From: Micromonospora_J zhanjiangensis
Lineage (GTDB): Bacteria > Actinomycetota > Actinomycetes > Mycobacteriales > Micromonosporaceae
NCBI RefSeq assembly: GCF_042650605.1
Contig: NZ_JBHSBN010000001.1
Location: 124,001-188,000 of the forward strand
DNA length: 64,000 nt
Direction: 5' to 3'
A program made the translations under genes and the position numbers. This document shows positions 1 to 7,407 of this stretch, in pieces. Within the stretch, counting starts at the first letter, position 1, and the number at the start of each line of letters is the position of its first letter. A model generated the notes under the pieces. The model saw only the letters and a list, made by a program, of their open reading frames with translations. It was not told where the DNA came from and searched no databases.

Positions 1-911
1 ACGAGATAGAGCGGATAGGTCAGGTCGCCGACCGGTTTCCAGCTCCGGCTGCCGAACCGGGCCAGCGCGCCGGTGGCAACCAGGATCATGACCAGGAAGA
101 ACGCGGTGATCACCGCGACGACGACCGCCGGCTGCAGAGGAACGAGCTGCCGGGAGCGTTCCGCGGCGTGCTGGACGCCCTGGTGGAGCGCGTTGCCGTA
201 GGCGACGGCGAGCAGCGCGGCCCGGTTCGCCGTGAAACCGGACCGGTGGACCAGATACAGCGCCATCCCGGCGATGAAGTAGTGGCTGTAGACCGGCTGG
301 AGGACCAACTCGATCGGGTGACCCACGGCGTACGGCAGCGGCAGGACCTCGACCAGAAGGGTCGCCACCAGCCAGCCCCAGAGGAACACGTGAGTGCGCC
401 CGAGGGTGATCCCGATCAGGCTGAACGCGAAGAGCAGGAAGTAGAACCGCCACTCGGCCCAGAGGGTCCAGTAGACGCCCTCGACGACCGGTACGTCCAA
501 CGGCTGGGCGAACATGGTCAGGTTGACCAGGTAGTCGCGGAGCGTCGGTGCCGGGCGGGTGACCGCCCCGGACAGCAGGACCAGGCTGGTCGTCGTGACG
601 CCGGCCCAGAAGGCGGGATAGAGGCGGGAGACCCGGGACACCACGAAGGCACCGGGCGTGCGCCCCCACAGGCTCATGAACACGACCAGCCCGCTGATCA
701 TGAAGAACAGGTCGACACCCAGGTAGCCGTAGCGGCCGACCCGGCCGACGCTGTCGGAATAGTCGATCCTGGTGACGCCGAGCCGACCGCCGCAGGACAG
801 GTGGACCAGGACCACCATGATCGCCGCGAGGAACCGCAACAGGTCGATCTCGTACAGCCGCCGCTCCGGCGTGGCCGGCGCCGTGAGCCGGCCGGGCGAT
901 GGTGGACGCAC
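1..911 (-). CDS. Acyltransferase 3 family membrane protein (partial, C-terminus outside window)
   Basis: Integral-membrane O-acyltransferase of the acyltransferase_3/OafA type, which moves acyl groups to sugars or other extracellular acceptors. I translated the minus strand by eye. It opens with RRLYEIDLLRFLAAIMVVLVH, where the His is the family's conserved residue. GVDLFFMISGLVVF, RLYPAFW and VYWTLWAEWRFYFLLF follow, each a family landmark in the right order. Hydrophobic segments alternate to the window edge. I chose the GTG at 911, which has GGAGG about 11 nt upstream. About 303 codons are present and the C-terminal membrane helices lie beyond base 1. The acceptor cannot be predicted. The gene is divergent from fumC. 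Confidence 0.75.
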   Translation of the reverse strand, partial: MRPPSPGRLTAPATPERRLYEIDLLRFLAAIMVVLVHLSCGGRLGVTRIDYSDSVGRVGRYGYLGVDLFFMISGLVVFMSLWGRTPGAFVVSRVSRLYPAFWAGVTTTSLVLLSGAVTRPAPTLRDYLVNLTMFAQPLDVPVVEGVYWTLWAEWRFYFLLFAFSLIGITLGRTHVFLWGWLVATLLVEVLPLPYAVGHPIELVLQPVYSHYFIAGMALYLVHRSGFTANRAALLAVAYGNALHQGVQHAAERSRQLVPLQPAVVVAVITAFFLVMILVATGALARFGSRSWKPVGDLTYPLYL

Positions 912-1002
912 ACCGGGGACAACCTCCGACCCGCCGGCCGCGTAACGGACGGTCCGGTCCCCGGTCCGCGATCATCTGCGGCCGGCCCGGCGGCGAGGCA
1001 GG

Positions 1003-2412
1003 ATGGAACGCGTGACGACTCCAGAGGCTGCCGGGTACCGGATCGAACGCGACACGATGGGCGAGGTGGAAGTGCCCGCCGACGCACTGTGGGGGGCGCA
1101 GACCCAGCGTGCGGTGCAGAACTTCCCGATCTCCGGGCGTGGCCTGGAGCCGGCGCACATCCGGGCGCTGGCCCAGATCAAGGGCGCCGCGGCCCAGGTC
1201 AACGGCGAGCTGGGCGTCCTCGACGGGGACGTCGCGGAGGCGATCGCCACCGCCGCCGCGCACGTCGGCGACGGCACCTACGACGAGCACTTCCCGATCG
1301 ACGTCTTCCAGACCGGCTCGGGCACCTCGTCGAACATGAACGCCAACGAGGTCATCGCCACCCTGGCCGCCCGGGAACTGGGTCGCAAGGTGCACCCCAA
1401 CGACGACGTGAACGCCTCCCAGTCCAGCAACGACGTCTTCCCGTCGTCGATCCACCTGGCGGCCACCCAGTCGGTGCTGCACGACCTGATCCCCGCGCTG
1501 GAACACCTGGCCGGCACGCTGGAGACCAAGGCGGACGAGTTCGGCACGGTGGTCAAGGCCGGCCGTACGCACCTGATGGACGCCACCCCGGTCACCCTCG
1601 GGCAGGAGTTCTCCGGGTACGCCGTCCAGGTCCGCTACGGCGTGGAGCGGCTGCGGGCGGCGCTGCCCCGACTGGCCGAGCTGCCGCTGGGCGGCACCGC
1701 CGTCGGCACCGGCATCAACACCCCGTACGGCTTCGCCGGCAAGGTGATCGAGAAGCTGCGCGAGCAGACCGGACTGCCGGTGACCGAGGCCCGGAACCAC
1801 TTCGAGGCGCAGGGCGCCCGGGACGGCCTGGTCGAGGCGTCCGGCCAGCTCAAGACCGTCGCGGTCGGCCTCTACAAGATCGCCAACGACATCCGCTGGA
1901 TGGGCTCCGGCCCCCGGGCCGGCCTGCGCGAACTGCACATCCCGGACCTGCAGCCCGGCTCGTCGATCATGCCCGGCAAGGTCAACCCGGTGGTCTGCGA
2001 GGCGGTCCGGCAGGTCTGCGCCCAGGTGATCGGCAACGACGCCGCGGTGAGCTTCGCCGGCAGCCAGGGCGACTTCGAACTCAACGTGATGCTCCCGGTG
2101 ATGGGCCGCAACCTGCTGGAATCGATCCGGCTGCTGGCCGCCGTCGGCCGGTTGCTCGCCGACCGCTGCGTGGCCGACCTGGTCGCGAACGCGGACGTCT
2201 GCCTGGCGTACGCGGAGGGCTCGCCGTCCATCGTCACCCCGCTGAACCGGCACCTCGGCTACGACGAGGCGGCCTCGATCGCCAAGGAGGCGCTGGCCAA
2301 CGAGACCACCATCCGCGCGGTGGTGCTCTCCCGCGGCCACGTCGCCGAGGGCCGTCTCACCGAGGAACAACTCGACGAGGCGCTCGACGTCCTCCGGATG
2401 ACCCACCCCTGA
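1003..2412 (+). CDS. fumC: Class II fumarate hydratase
   Basis: Interconverts fumarate and L-malate in the TCA cycle; oxygen-stable class II homotetramer in the cytoplasm. At 469 aa it matches the family. The superfamily signature GSSIMPGKVNPV lies near residues 319-331. The catalytic His is in GRTHLMDATP (about residue 190), and TGSGTSSNMNANEV, the fumarate-binding loop, is at about 104-117. ATG 1003 is used here; a GTG at 1012 is an alternative and would remove three residues. It is a single gene, divergent from the acyltransferase. Its 3' end is duplicated just downstream (see repeat). Confidence 0.97.
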   Translation: MERVTTPEAAGYRIERDTMGEVEVPADALWGAQTQRAVQNFPISGRGLEPAHIRALAQIKGAAAQVNGELGVLDGDVAEAIATAAAHVGDGTYDEHFPIDVFQTGSGTSSNMNANEVIATLAARELGRKVHPNDDVNASQSSNDVFPSSIHLAATQSVLHDLIPALEHLAGTLETKADEFGTVVKAGRTHLMDATPVTLGQEFSGYAVQVRYGVERLRAALPRLAELPLGGTAVGTGINTPYGFAGKVIEKLREQTGLPVTEARNHFEAQGARDGLVEASGQLKTVAVGLYKIANDIRWMGSGPRAGLRELHIPDLQPGSSIMPGKVNPVVCEAVRQVCAQVIGNDAAVSFAGSQGDFELNVMLPVMGRNLLESIRLLAAVGRLLADRCVADLVANADVCLAYAEGSPSIVTPLNRHLGYDEAASIAKEALANETTIRAVVLSRGHVAEGRLTEEQLDEALDVLRMTHP

Positions 2413-2525
2413 GCGCCCGCGGCCCGCATGACTCACCCCTGAGCAATCGCGGCGGCCCCGGGCAGCGGCCGGTCTCGCCGCAGGTCGGGGCGCCGGGCGG
2501 GCCGGCGGCCGTACCGCCGCAGGTC
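2398..2525. repeat. Two imperfect tandem duplications at and after the fumC stop
   Basis: ATGACCCACCCCTGAGC (from 2398) recurs as ATGACTCACCCCTGAGC (from 2428), a period of 30 bp that duplicates the last codons and stop of fumC. Immediately after, CGCCGCAGGTC occurs at 2476 and 2515 within a 39-bp imperfect repeat. Both look like replication-slippage duplications in the fumC/GNAT convergent spacer. Confidence 0.7.
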
Positions 2526-2548
2526 AGTGCGCCGCGCGGGCCGCCGAT

Positions 2549-2977
2549 TCAGTCGCGCGGCGTCGGCAGCGGTTTGACCCAGCGGGACCACTCTTCCTGC
2601 CGGGTGTAGCCGGCGGCCCGCCAGGCATGGTGTGCCAGCTCGTTCTCGTCGAGGACCATCGCGTCGACCCGGGTCCCGCCGAGGGCCACGAACCGTTCCT
2701 CGGCCGCCCGGACGAGCATCCGGCCGATGCCCGTACGCCGCCGGTCCGGCGCCACGGCCAGCCGGTACAGGTGGCAGCGCCAGCCGTCCCAGCCGGCGAT
2801 CACCGTGCCCACGATGATGTCCTGCTCGACGGCGAGGATGAGCGCGTCGGGATCGCGGGCCAGCAGCGCGCGCAGCGCAGCCGCGCTGTCCGGGGGCCGG
2901 TGCGCGTCCTCGGCCGCCACCGCCCACAACTCCAACACGGCCCGCACGTCATCCGACGTCGCCCCCCGCAAGATCAC
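2549..2977 (-). CDS. GNAT family N-acetyltransferase
   Basis: Acetyl-CoA-dependent N-acetyltransferase of unknown acceptor, 142 aa. The GNAT core is visible. LYRLAVAPDRRRTGIGRMLV (about residues 78-97) is beta4/motif A with the R/Q-x-x-G-x-G/A pyrophosphate loop, and LAHHAWRAAGYTRQEEWSRWVK is the C-terminal motif B. I start at GTG 2977 (VILRGATSDD). The frame stays open 90 bp further upstream, but only because it reads through the 3008-3068 palindrome, which is unlikely to be coding. Convergent with fumC. Confidence 0.82.
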   Translation of the reverse strand: MILRGATSDDVRAVLELWAVAAEDAHRPPDSAAALRALLARDPDALILAVEQDIIVGTVIAGWDGWRCHLYRLAVAPDRRRTGIGRMLVRAAEERFVALGGTRVDAMVLDENELAHHAWRAAGYTRQEEWSRWVKPLPTPRD

Positions 2978-3007
2978 CGCCCGAGTGTAGGCCCCCGCCT
3001 CCTGGGC

Positions 3008-3068
3008 GTTGATCATGAAGTTGTTGTCAGCCTTTCCGGCGTGTCGCGACAACAACTTCATGATCAAC
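3008..3068. repeat. Perfect 21-bp inverted repeat, 19-bp loop
   Basis: The left arm at 3008-3028 begins GTTGATCATGAAG. The right arm at 3048-3068 is its exact reverse complement and ends CTTCATGATCAAC. The arms are AT-rich in a 72% GC window. It lies between two minus-strand genes, downstream of the Cys-rich gene and upstream of the GNAT gene. It could be a terminator-type hairpin or a dispersed palindromic element. No T-tract follows it. Confidence 0.85.
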
Positions 3069-3089
3069 CGTGAGACGGCGGGGGTGGGG

Positions 3090-3362
3090 TCAGTCGGGGA
3101 GGCGGGGTTTGGCCCAGGCTACGAAGCGGGTGAAGGTGGCGTGCGGGGCGGGCGGGTTGGCCGGGTCGAGGCGGCACAGGTCGGCGATCGCCTCGTGCAG
3201 CACCGAGCAGAGGTAGACCGACAGGCCGGTCCGGTCGTCGGCGTACTCGCACTTGAGCTTGAGCCGGGCGGTGGCGCACGGCCACGGCGTGCCGCAGACC
3301 CGGCACAGCCAGAGTGGACGCAGCGGCAGGTGCGGGCGTACCCCGTCGGGCAGGCCCGTCAC
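3090..3362 (-). CDS. Small Cys-rich protein of XRE/DUF397 loci
   Basis: Conserved actinomycete small protein of unknown function, 90 aa, sometimes named flavin reductase in databases without visible support here. It contains PLWLCRVCGTPWPCATARLKL near residues 16-36, with Cys spaced C-x2-C-x5-C and a further Cys in YLCSVLHEAI. All four Cys are kept in the paralogue at 57358-57657, which suggests a metal or Fe-S site (inference). GTG 3362 overlaps the TGA of the upstream small gene by 4 bp, so the two are probably translationally coupled. Divergent from the XRE regulator at 3794. Confidence 0.78.
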   Translation of the reverse strand: MTGLPDGVRPHLPLRPLWLCRVCGTPWPCATARLKLKCEYADDRTGLSVYLCSVLHEAIADLCRLDPANPPAPHATFTRFVAWAKPRLPD

Positions 3363-3538
3363 CAGCGACCGCCGTTCGCGCGCCGCGCGGCGGCGGTCGG
3401 GCCGGCGGCCCGCCGGTCCGGGCAGGTGGACCAGCGCAGCCCACAGGAGCAGTAGCGGCGCAGCCGCCGCCAGACCGGGCGGTGCGCCGGCGCGAGCGGC
3501 ACCGGCTGCGCGGACCGGTCGCGGTGGGACCAGGGCAT
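3359..3538 (-). CDS. Small Cys-containing protein, 59 aa
   Basis: Short gene found by translating the minus strand. It begins MPWSHRDRSAQPVPLAP and contains RRYCSCGLRWSTCPDRR. GGAGG lies 6 nt before ATG 3538. The stop forms a GTGA overlap with the 90-aa gene, which is strong evidence for a real operon. Its C-x-C-G-x-x-W-x-x-C block resembles CxxCGTPWPC of its partner, so both may bind a metal. Function unknown. Probably expressed with the 90-aa protein opposite to the XRE/DUF397 pair. Confidence 0.68.
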   Translation of the reverse strand: MPWSHRDRSAQPVPLAPAHRPVWRRLRRYCSCGLRWSTCPDRRAAGPTAAARRANGGRW

Positions 3539-3793
3539 GACAGACCTCCGGGTACGACTGGCAGGTGCGACGTCGTCCGGGAGGCGTCCCGTTGCCGGTC
3601 GGGACGCCTCCCGCCGGTCCCGCCGGTCCGTTCGGGTCGGATCGGTGGGATTTCGGCCTTCACAGTCTGGTGATCGGGCCGCTACGGTGTGAAGCTGTTG
3701 CGCTCGCTGGTTGGGAGACCCTGCGGGCGTCCCCCGGGTTGCCGCCGTGCCGGTGGAGTCGATCGTGGGCCGAGTGGCAGGAGCATGCGGACA

Positions 3794-4603
3794 ATGGACG
3801 AACAGAAGACGGCGGCGGCGTTCCTGATTGCCGAACTACGCCGGGCCCGGCTGCGTCGGGGTTGGAGCCAGGAGGAGTTGGCCAAGGCCATCAACTACTC
3901 GGCGTCCCTGGTCAGCGCGGTGGAGAAGTTCCAGCAGCCGCCGACCCTCAAATACCTGGAGCTGGTCGACACGGCACTGGACACCGGCGGCCTCTTCACC
4001 CGGATGCTGACCGAACTGGTCACCCTCGACCAGGCACAGCCCTGGCTGCGAGGTTGGAATGCCATCGAGGAGCAGTCCAAGACCCTGCGTTGGTACCAGT
4101 CGCTGTATGTGCCGGGAATTCTTCAGACCGAGGACTATGCCCGAGCGGTCTTCGAAGCGGGTGGCTTGCTCGACCCTGACGAGGTGGAGAAGCGTCTCGC
4201 TGCGCGGACCCGGCGGCACGAAATCCTCTTTCGCGAATGTCCGCCCATCTTGGTCGCGGTGCTGGACGAAAGGGCCATCCAGCGACCGGTCGGTGGCGAG
4301 AAGGTGATGCGTGAGCAGTTGCTCTATCTGGCAAAGCTGGCCGAGCAGCACCGCCGCATCTGGATCCACGCGGTTCCAACGTCGGCTGGCGAGTATCCCG
4401 GCCTTGGTGGCCCCTTCATCATCGCCACCGCCCACGACGGCTCGGAGTTGGCGTTCCAGGACAGCCAGGTGCGTGGCCAAGGACTGGAACAGCCGGTGGA
4501 TCTGGCGCGGCTCCGACGGGTCTGGGAAATTAGCCTGGGCTGTGCGTTGCCCGTGCAGGAATCGACCGACCTGATCCGGAAGGTGGCGGAACAATGGGCT
4601 TGA
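3794..4603 (+). CDS. XRE-family regulator with DUF5753 domain (WhiJ/AbaA type)
   Basis: Helix-turn-helix regulator, about 269 aa. The HTH spans residues 10-60 (LIAELRRARLRRGWSQEELAKAI, then SASLVSAVEKFQQPP). The rest is DUF5753, with the typical LRWYQSLYVPGILQTEDYARAVF. ATG 3794 is preferred because AGGAG lies at a normal distance; ATG 3785 is in frame but sits directly on that RBS. The 3' end overlaps the DUF397 gene by 10 bp. In Streptomyces, WhiJ- and AbaA-like proteins of this kind pair with DUF397 partners in developmental and antibiotic control. TTCACA at 3659 and TGTGAA at 3688 form a possible operator. Confidence 0.9.
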   Translation: MDEQKTAAAFLIAELRRARLRRGWSQEELAKAINYSASLVSAVEKFQQPPTLKYLELVDTALDTGGLFTRMLTELVTLDQAQPWLRGWNAIEEQSKTLRWYQSLYVPGILQTEDYARAVFEAGGLLDPDEVEKRLAARTRRHEILFRECPPILVAVLDERAIQRPVGGEKVMREQLLYLAKLAEQHRRIWIHAVPTSAGEYPGLGGPFIIATAHDGSELAFQDSQVRGQGLEQPVDLARLRRVWEISLGCALPVQESTDLIRKVAEQWA

Positions 4604-4773
4604 CCGGCGCCCACTGGCGAAAGAGCACCCGCAGCAACCAGGACTCGACCTGCGTCGAGGTGGCGACGAATCTGGTGGGGGTGGTCGGGGTGCGGGACAG
4701 CAAGGATCGCACCGGTCCGACCCTCACCTTCGGTCCGGCGGCCTGGTCCACCTTCCTCACCGGCCTCCGATGA
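4594..4773 (+). CDS. DUF397 domain protein
   Basis: 59-aa partner of the upstream XRE/DUF5753 regulator. Translation shows the DUF397 pattern: WRKSTRSNQDSTCVEVA, then VVGVRDSKDRTGPTLTFGP and a closing AWSTFLTGLR. ATG 4594 lies inside the regulator gene (10-bp overlap), so translation is probably coupled. In related loci the pair acts as regulator and small antagonist or co-regulator; which applies here cannot be seen. Confidence 0.9.
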   Translation: MGLTGAHWRKSTRSNQDSTCVEVATNLVGVVGVRDSKDRTGPTLTFGPAAWSTFLTGLR

Positions 4774-4840
4774 CCCGATCCCGGTCTGCGGTTGATCTGG
4801 GCATCGTGGGTCGGCTCGCCGCGGTCCACCCATAGGCGTC

Positions 4841-4898
4841 CATTCGGGCCCACATCGAAAATGGTGTTTTTCACATCATCTTCGATGTGGGCTCGAAC
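4841..4898. repeat. Long imperfect stem-loop in the convergent spacer
   Basis: Arms at about 4841-4866 and 4873-4898 share GCCCACATCGAA and its complement, with four scattered mismatches over about 26 bp, all transitions that leave G-T wobble on one strand or the other. It lies 70 bp after the DUF397 stop. A double-sided terminator or a dispersed palindromic element are both possible. Confidence 0.6.
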
Positions 4899-4940
4899 GC
4901 GAGGCCGGCTTCCCTGCGGCGCGCTGACATCGGCAAGGGG

Positions 4941-4986
4941 TTTGTGCGCATCTGGTGTCGTTCCAGCGACACTGGATGCGCACAAA
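4941..4986. repeat. Second stem-loop in the same spacer
   Basis: Arms 4941-4960 (TTTGTGCGCATCTGGTGTCG) and 4967-4986 are complementary at 18 of 20 positions around a 6-nt loop. With the 4841 hairpin and the G-run at 5057 it fills the 370-bp gene-free stretch 4774-5142 between the convergent DUF397 and DUF1992 genes. I see no gene in this stretch. Confidence 0.65.
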
Positions 4987-5056
4987 TCCGGGGCGCGGGA
5001 TGCCCCAACCGGTCGTCGACCTGCGGACGGGTCGGAGCGGCGCGGTGAGCGGGCGC

Positions 5057-5080
5057 GGGGGCAGGGGCAGGGGCAGGGGG
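5057..5080 (+). repeat. GGGGCA tandem repeat, potential G-quadruplex
   Basis: Four runs of four or five G separated by CA. This fits the G4 pattern on the plus strand, about 60 bp downstream of the minus-strand DUF1992 gene. Confidence 0.6.
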
Positions 5081-5142
5081 TAGGCAGGGATCTTGATCCT
5101 TGCTGGTGAGCCGCCGCGCGGCCGGCGTGATCGAGTGCCGCC

Positions 5143-5622
5143 TCAGGCGGACGTACGGCGGCGGTGGAACCAGCGGCGGCGCGGGCGGGCCGGCGGCGCG
5201 GGGGCGGGTGCTTCGCCGGCCGTCGGTGCGCGGGCGGCCTGCCAGTCACGGACGACCTGGTCCGGGTCGAGCCGGCGCAGCGGCACGTACGGGCCGGGCG
5301 GGGGGAGGCGGAGGTGGTCGGCGATCCGGCGGTTGAGATCGGCCACCGCCTCGCGGACCAGGCTCTCGGCGGCCAGCCCGGCGACCCGCCCGGGGAGGTG
5401 TTCGATCTCCCGGGCGAGGCGCAGGGCGGGCGGCAGCAGCGCGTCGGTGGGCAGGCCCTCGCGGGCGATGTAGTCCTTGATCCACCACAGTTCGTCGTCG
5501 GGGCTGTGCCGCTTGGGCAGCGGCTTGCCGGCGCCGGGCAGGTTGTCGAACTCGCCGCGCTCCCGGGCGGCCCGTAGTTGCGCGTCGACCAGCGACTCCA
5601 GCCGGTTTGAGGCGTCGGACAC
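5143..5622 (-). CDS. DUF1992 (DnaJ-homologue subfamily C 28-like) protein
   Basis: 159-aa cytoplasmic protein of the DUF1992 family, whose eukaryotic relatives are called DNAJC28; no J domain is present here. The family core is plain: LESLVDAQLRAARERGEFDNLPGAGKPLP (about residues 8-36) and DDELWWIKDYIAREGLPTDALLPPALRLAREIE. The tail is Pro/Arg-rich (ARPRRRWFHRRR) and basic. The molecular function is not known. ATG 5622 has GAGGAGGT about 5 nt upstream. Confidence 0.88.
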   Translation of the reverse strand: MSDASNRLESLVDAQLRAARERGEFDNLPGAGKPLPKRHSPDDELWWIKDYIAREGLPTDALLPPALRLAREIEHLPGRVAGLAAESLVREAVADLNRRIADHLRLPPPGPYVPLRRLDPDQVVRDWQAARAPTAGEAPAPAPPARPRRRWFHRRRTSA

Positions 5623-5677
5623 CTGGTCACCTCCTCGGCGCGTCGACCAGACCCGATGCTACCCGGGCGTACCGCGT

Positions 5678-6232
5678 TCAGACCGGGTCGGCGGACTTGC
5701 GGGCGCGGTAGGCGGCGACGGCGGCGCGGTTGCCGCAGACGGTGCCGCAGAACCGCTTGGACCGGTTCTTGGACAGGTCGACCAGGACGTTCCGGCAGTC
5801 GGGGCGTTCGCAGGTGCGCAGCCGGCTCAACTCGCCGCCGCGCACCAGGTCGGCCAGCGCCATCGCGAACTCCACCGCCATCCGGGTCGCCAGCGGTGCG
5901 TCCAGGGGGACCGCGTGCACGTGGTACGGCTCGTCGTCGTGCCGGATTAGTTGGGGGAGCGCGGCGTGCTCGCGGAGCAGCCCGTTGACGATCTCCACGA
6001 TGGTGTCCTCGTCGGACTCCCAGATCGTCCGTAGCCGGGGGCGCAGGGCGCGCACGGCCGCCAGTTCCGTCTCGGTGCGTTCGTGCCGGCCGGTGTACCG
6101 GTGGATGACCATGAACTCGGCCAGCGCGGCGACGTCGGGCAGCTCCTCGTCGTCGCCGGCCGGGTCGGGCGCGGTGTTGACCAGCGCGGCGGCTGCGGTC
6201 AGCGCGCACTCGGTGTCATGAGCAAAAAGCAA
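5678..6232 (-). CDS. CGNR zinc-finger (ABATE domain) transcription regulator
   Basis: Probable ligand-responsive DNA-binding protein. The N-terminal ABATE-type part (HDTECALTAAAALVNTAP) is followed by the C-terminal CGNR zinc finger: LRTCERPDCRNVLVDLSKNRSKRFCGTVCGNRAAVAAYRAR, with C-x4-C and C-x3-C ligand pairs. I chose TTG 6232, preceded by CAGGAG at 5 nt; in-frame ATGs at 6271 and 6265 would add 11-13 residues with no visible RBS. It is divergent from the EamA exporter, and a pair of direct repeats covers its start, which suggests autoregulation and control of the exporter. Confidence 0.85.
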   Translation of the reverse strand: MLFAHDTECALTAAAALVNTAPDPAGDDEELPDVAALAEFMVIHRYTGRHERTETELAAVRALRPRLRTIWESDEDTIVEIVNGLLREHAALPQLIRHDDEPYHVHAVPLDAPLATRMAVEFAMALADLVRGGELSRLRTCERPDCRNVLVDLSKNRSKRFCGTVCGNRAAVAAYRARKSADPV

Positions 6233-6270
6233 CTTGACTCCTGTCGGAGGTCGGCCTAGCGTCATGAGCA
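6215..6270. promoter_or_regulatory. Direct repeats in the CGNR/EamA divergent region
   Basis: GTCATGAGCA occurs at 6215-6224 and again at 6261-6270, a spacing of 46 bp, and both copies are followed by an A/T-rich block ending in AACTT. The region sits between the divergent CGNR regulator and EamA exporter. These are candidate operator half-sites; the left copy overlaps the first codons of the regulator if TTG 6232 is the true start. Confidence 0.4.
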
Positions 6271-6319
6271 TAACTTCTTTTGCTTGTGACGGGTGAATCG
6301 TGCCTGAGGGGGAGAGGCG

Positions 6320-7333
6320 ATGCGTCACCGTTCGTCCGCCGGGATCGGCCTGATCCTGGCCCTGTTGTCCGCGCTCAGCTTCGGCACGTCCGGGACGTTC
6401 GCGCACAGCCTGCTCGAGGCCGGCTGGTCGGCCGAGGCTGCCGTGATCGCCCGGGTCGGCATCGCCGCCCTGGTCCTGGTGGCGCCCGCGGTCTGGTCGT
6501 TGCGCGGCCGGTGGCAAACGGTGCGCGGCAACCTGCGCCTGATCGGGCTGTTCGGGGCGCTCGGCGTGGCCACCGCGCAGGCGTGCTTCTTCAACGCGGT
6601 CCGCTACCTGCCGGTCGGGGTGGCGCTGCTGCTGGAGTACCTCGGCGTCGTGCTGGTCGTCGGCTGGTTGTGGCTGGTCCGCGGCCAGCGACCGGGACGG
6701 CTGACCCTGGTCGGTTCCGCGGTCGCCCTGGTCGGGCTGGTGTTGATCCTCGACCTGACCGGCGCGGGCCGGCCCGACCCGGTGGGCGTGCTCTGGGGAC
6801 TGGGCGCGGCGTTCGGGCTGGCCGGCTACTTCGTGATCGCCTCCCGCGCCGACACCGGCGTACCGGCGGTCGCCATGGCCAGCGGCGGGATGGCGGTCGG
6901 CGCGCTCCTGCTGACCGTCCTCGGCCTGCTGCGGGTGCTGCCGCTGCACGCCACCTTCGGCGAGGTCACCTTCGCCGGGCAGCGGACCAGCTGGCTGGTG
7001 CCGATCCTCGGCCTGTCGCTGGTCGCCGCCGCCTTCGCGTACGTCACCGGCGTGGTCAGCGTACGGATGCTGGGCGCGCACCTGTCCTCGTTCGTCGGGC
7101 TGACCGAGGTGATCTTCGCCGTGCTGATCGCCTGGCTGGTGCTGAACGAGCTGCCGACCGCGATCCAACTGCTCGGTGGCGCGCTCATCGTCGCCGGAGT
7201 GGCCCTGGTCCGGCTCGCCGAACTGCGCACCGACCGGACGGCCGCGCCGTCCGTACCGGACGCCCCGCCAGCGCAACCGGCCCTCGTCGGCGACGGCCGA
7301 CCGGCGTCGACCTCCGCCTACAAAGCCCCATAA
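6320..7333 (+). CDS. EamA family (DMT superfamily) exporter
   Basis: 337-aa inner-membrane transporter with two EamA repeats and about ten hydrophobic helices. The first repeat starts GIGLILALLSALSFGTSGTFAHSLL and the second at GVLWGLGAAFGLAGYFVI. The closing helices read LVGLTEVIFAVLIAWLVLNELPTAIQLLGGALIVAGVAL, a typical EamA ending. Such proteins export amino acids or metabolites; the substrate is unknown. RBS GGGGGAGAGG precedes ATG 6320. Probably controlled by the divergent CGNR regulator. Confidence 0.9.
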   Translation: MRHRSSAGIGLILALLSALSFGTSGTFAHSLLEAGWSAEAAVIARVGIAALVLVAPAVWSLRGRWQTVRGNLRLIGLFGALGVATAQACFFNAVRYLPVGVALLLEYLGVVLVVGWLWLVRGQRPGRLTLVGSAVALVGLVLILDLTGAGRPDPVGVLWGLGAAFGLAGYFVIASRADTGVPAVAMASGGMAVGALLLTVLGLLRVLPLHATFGEVTFAGQRTSWLVPILGLSLVAAAFAYVTGVVSVRMLGAHLSSFVGLTEVIFAVLIAWLVLNELPTAIQLLGGALIVAGVALVRLAELRTDRTAAPSVPDAPPAQPALVGDGRPASTSAYKAP

Positions 7334-7407
7334 TCCGGTCGCCCCCCTGGCGAACACCCTGATCATCGGGTGTGATGGCCACCACGTCCCTCAACGAGAG
7401 GATCCAT

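Noticed and set aside
168..2609. 813-aa plus-strand open frame
   Set aside because: Arg/Gly/Asp-rich shadow running through the antisense of the acyltransferase gene and out of frame over fumC; no domain.
6272..7366. Long N-terminal extension of the CGNR gene frame
   Set aside because: It lies antisense to the EamA exporter, has low-complexity Gln/Arg/Asp composition, and a good RBS supports the start at 6232.
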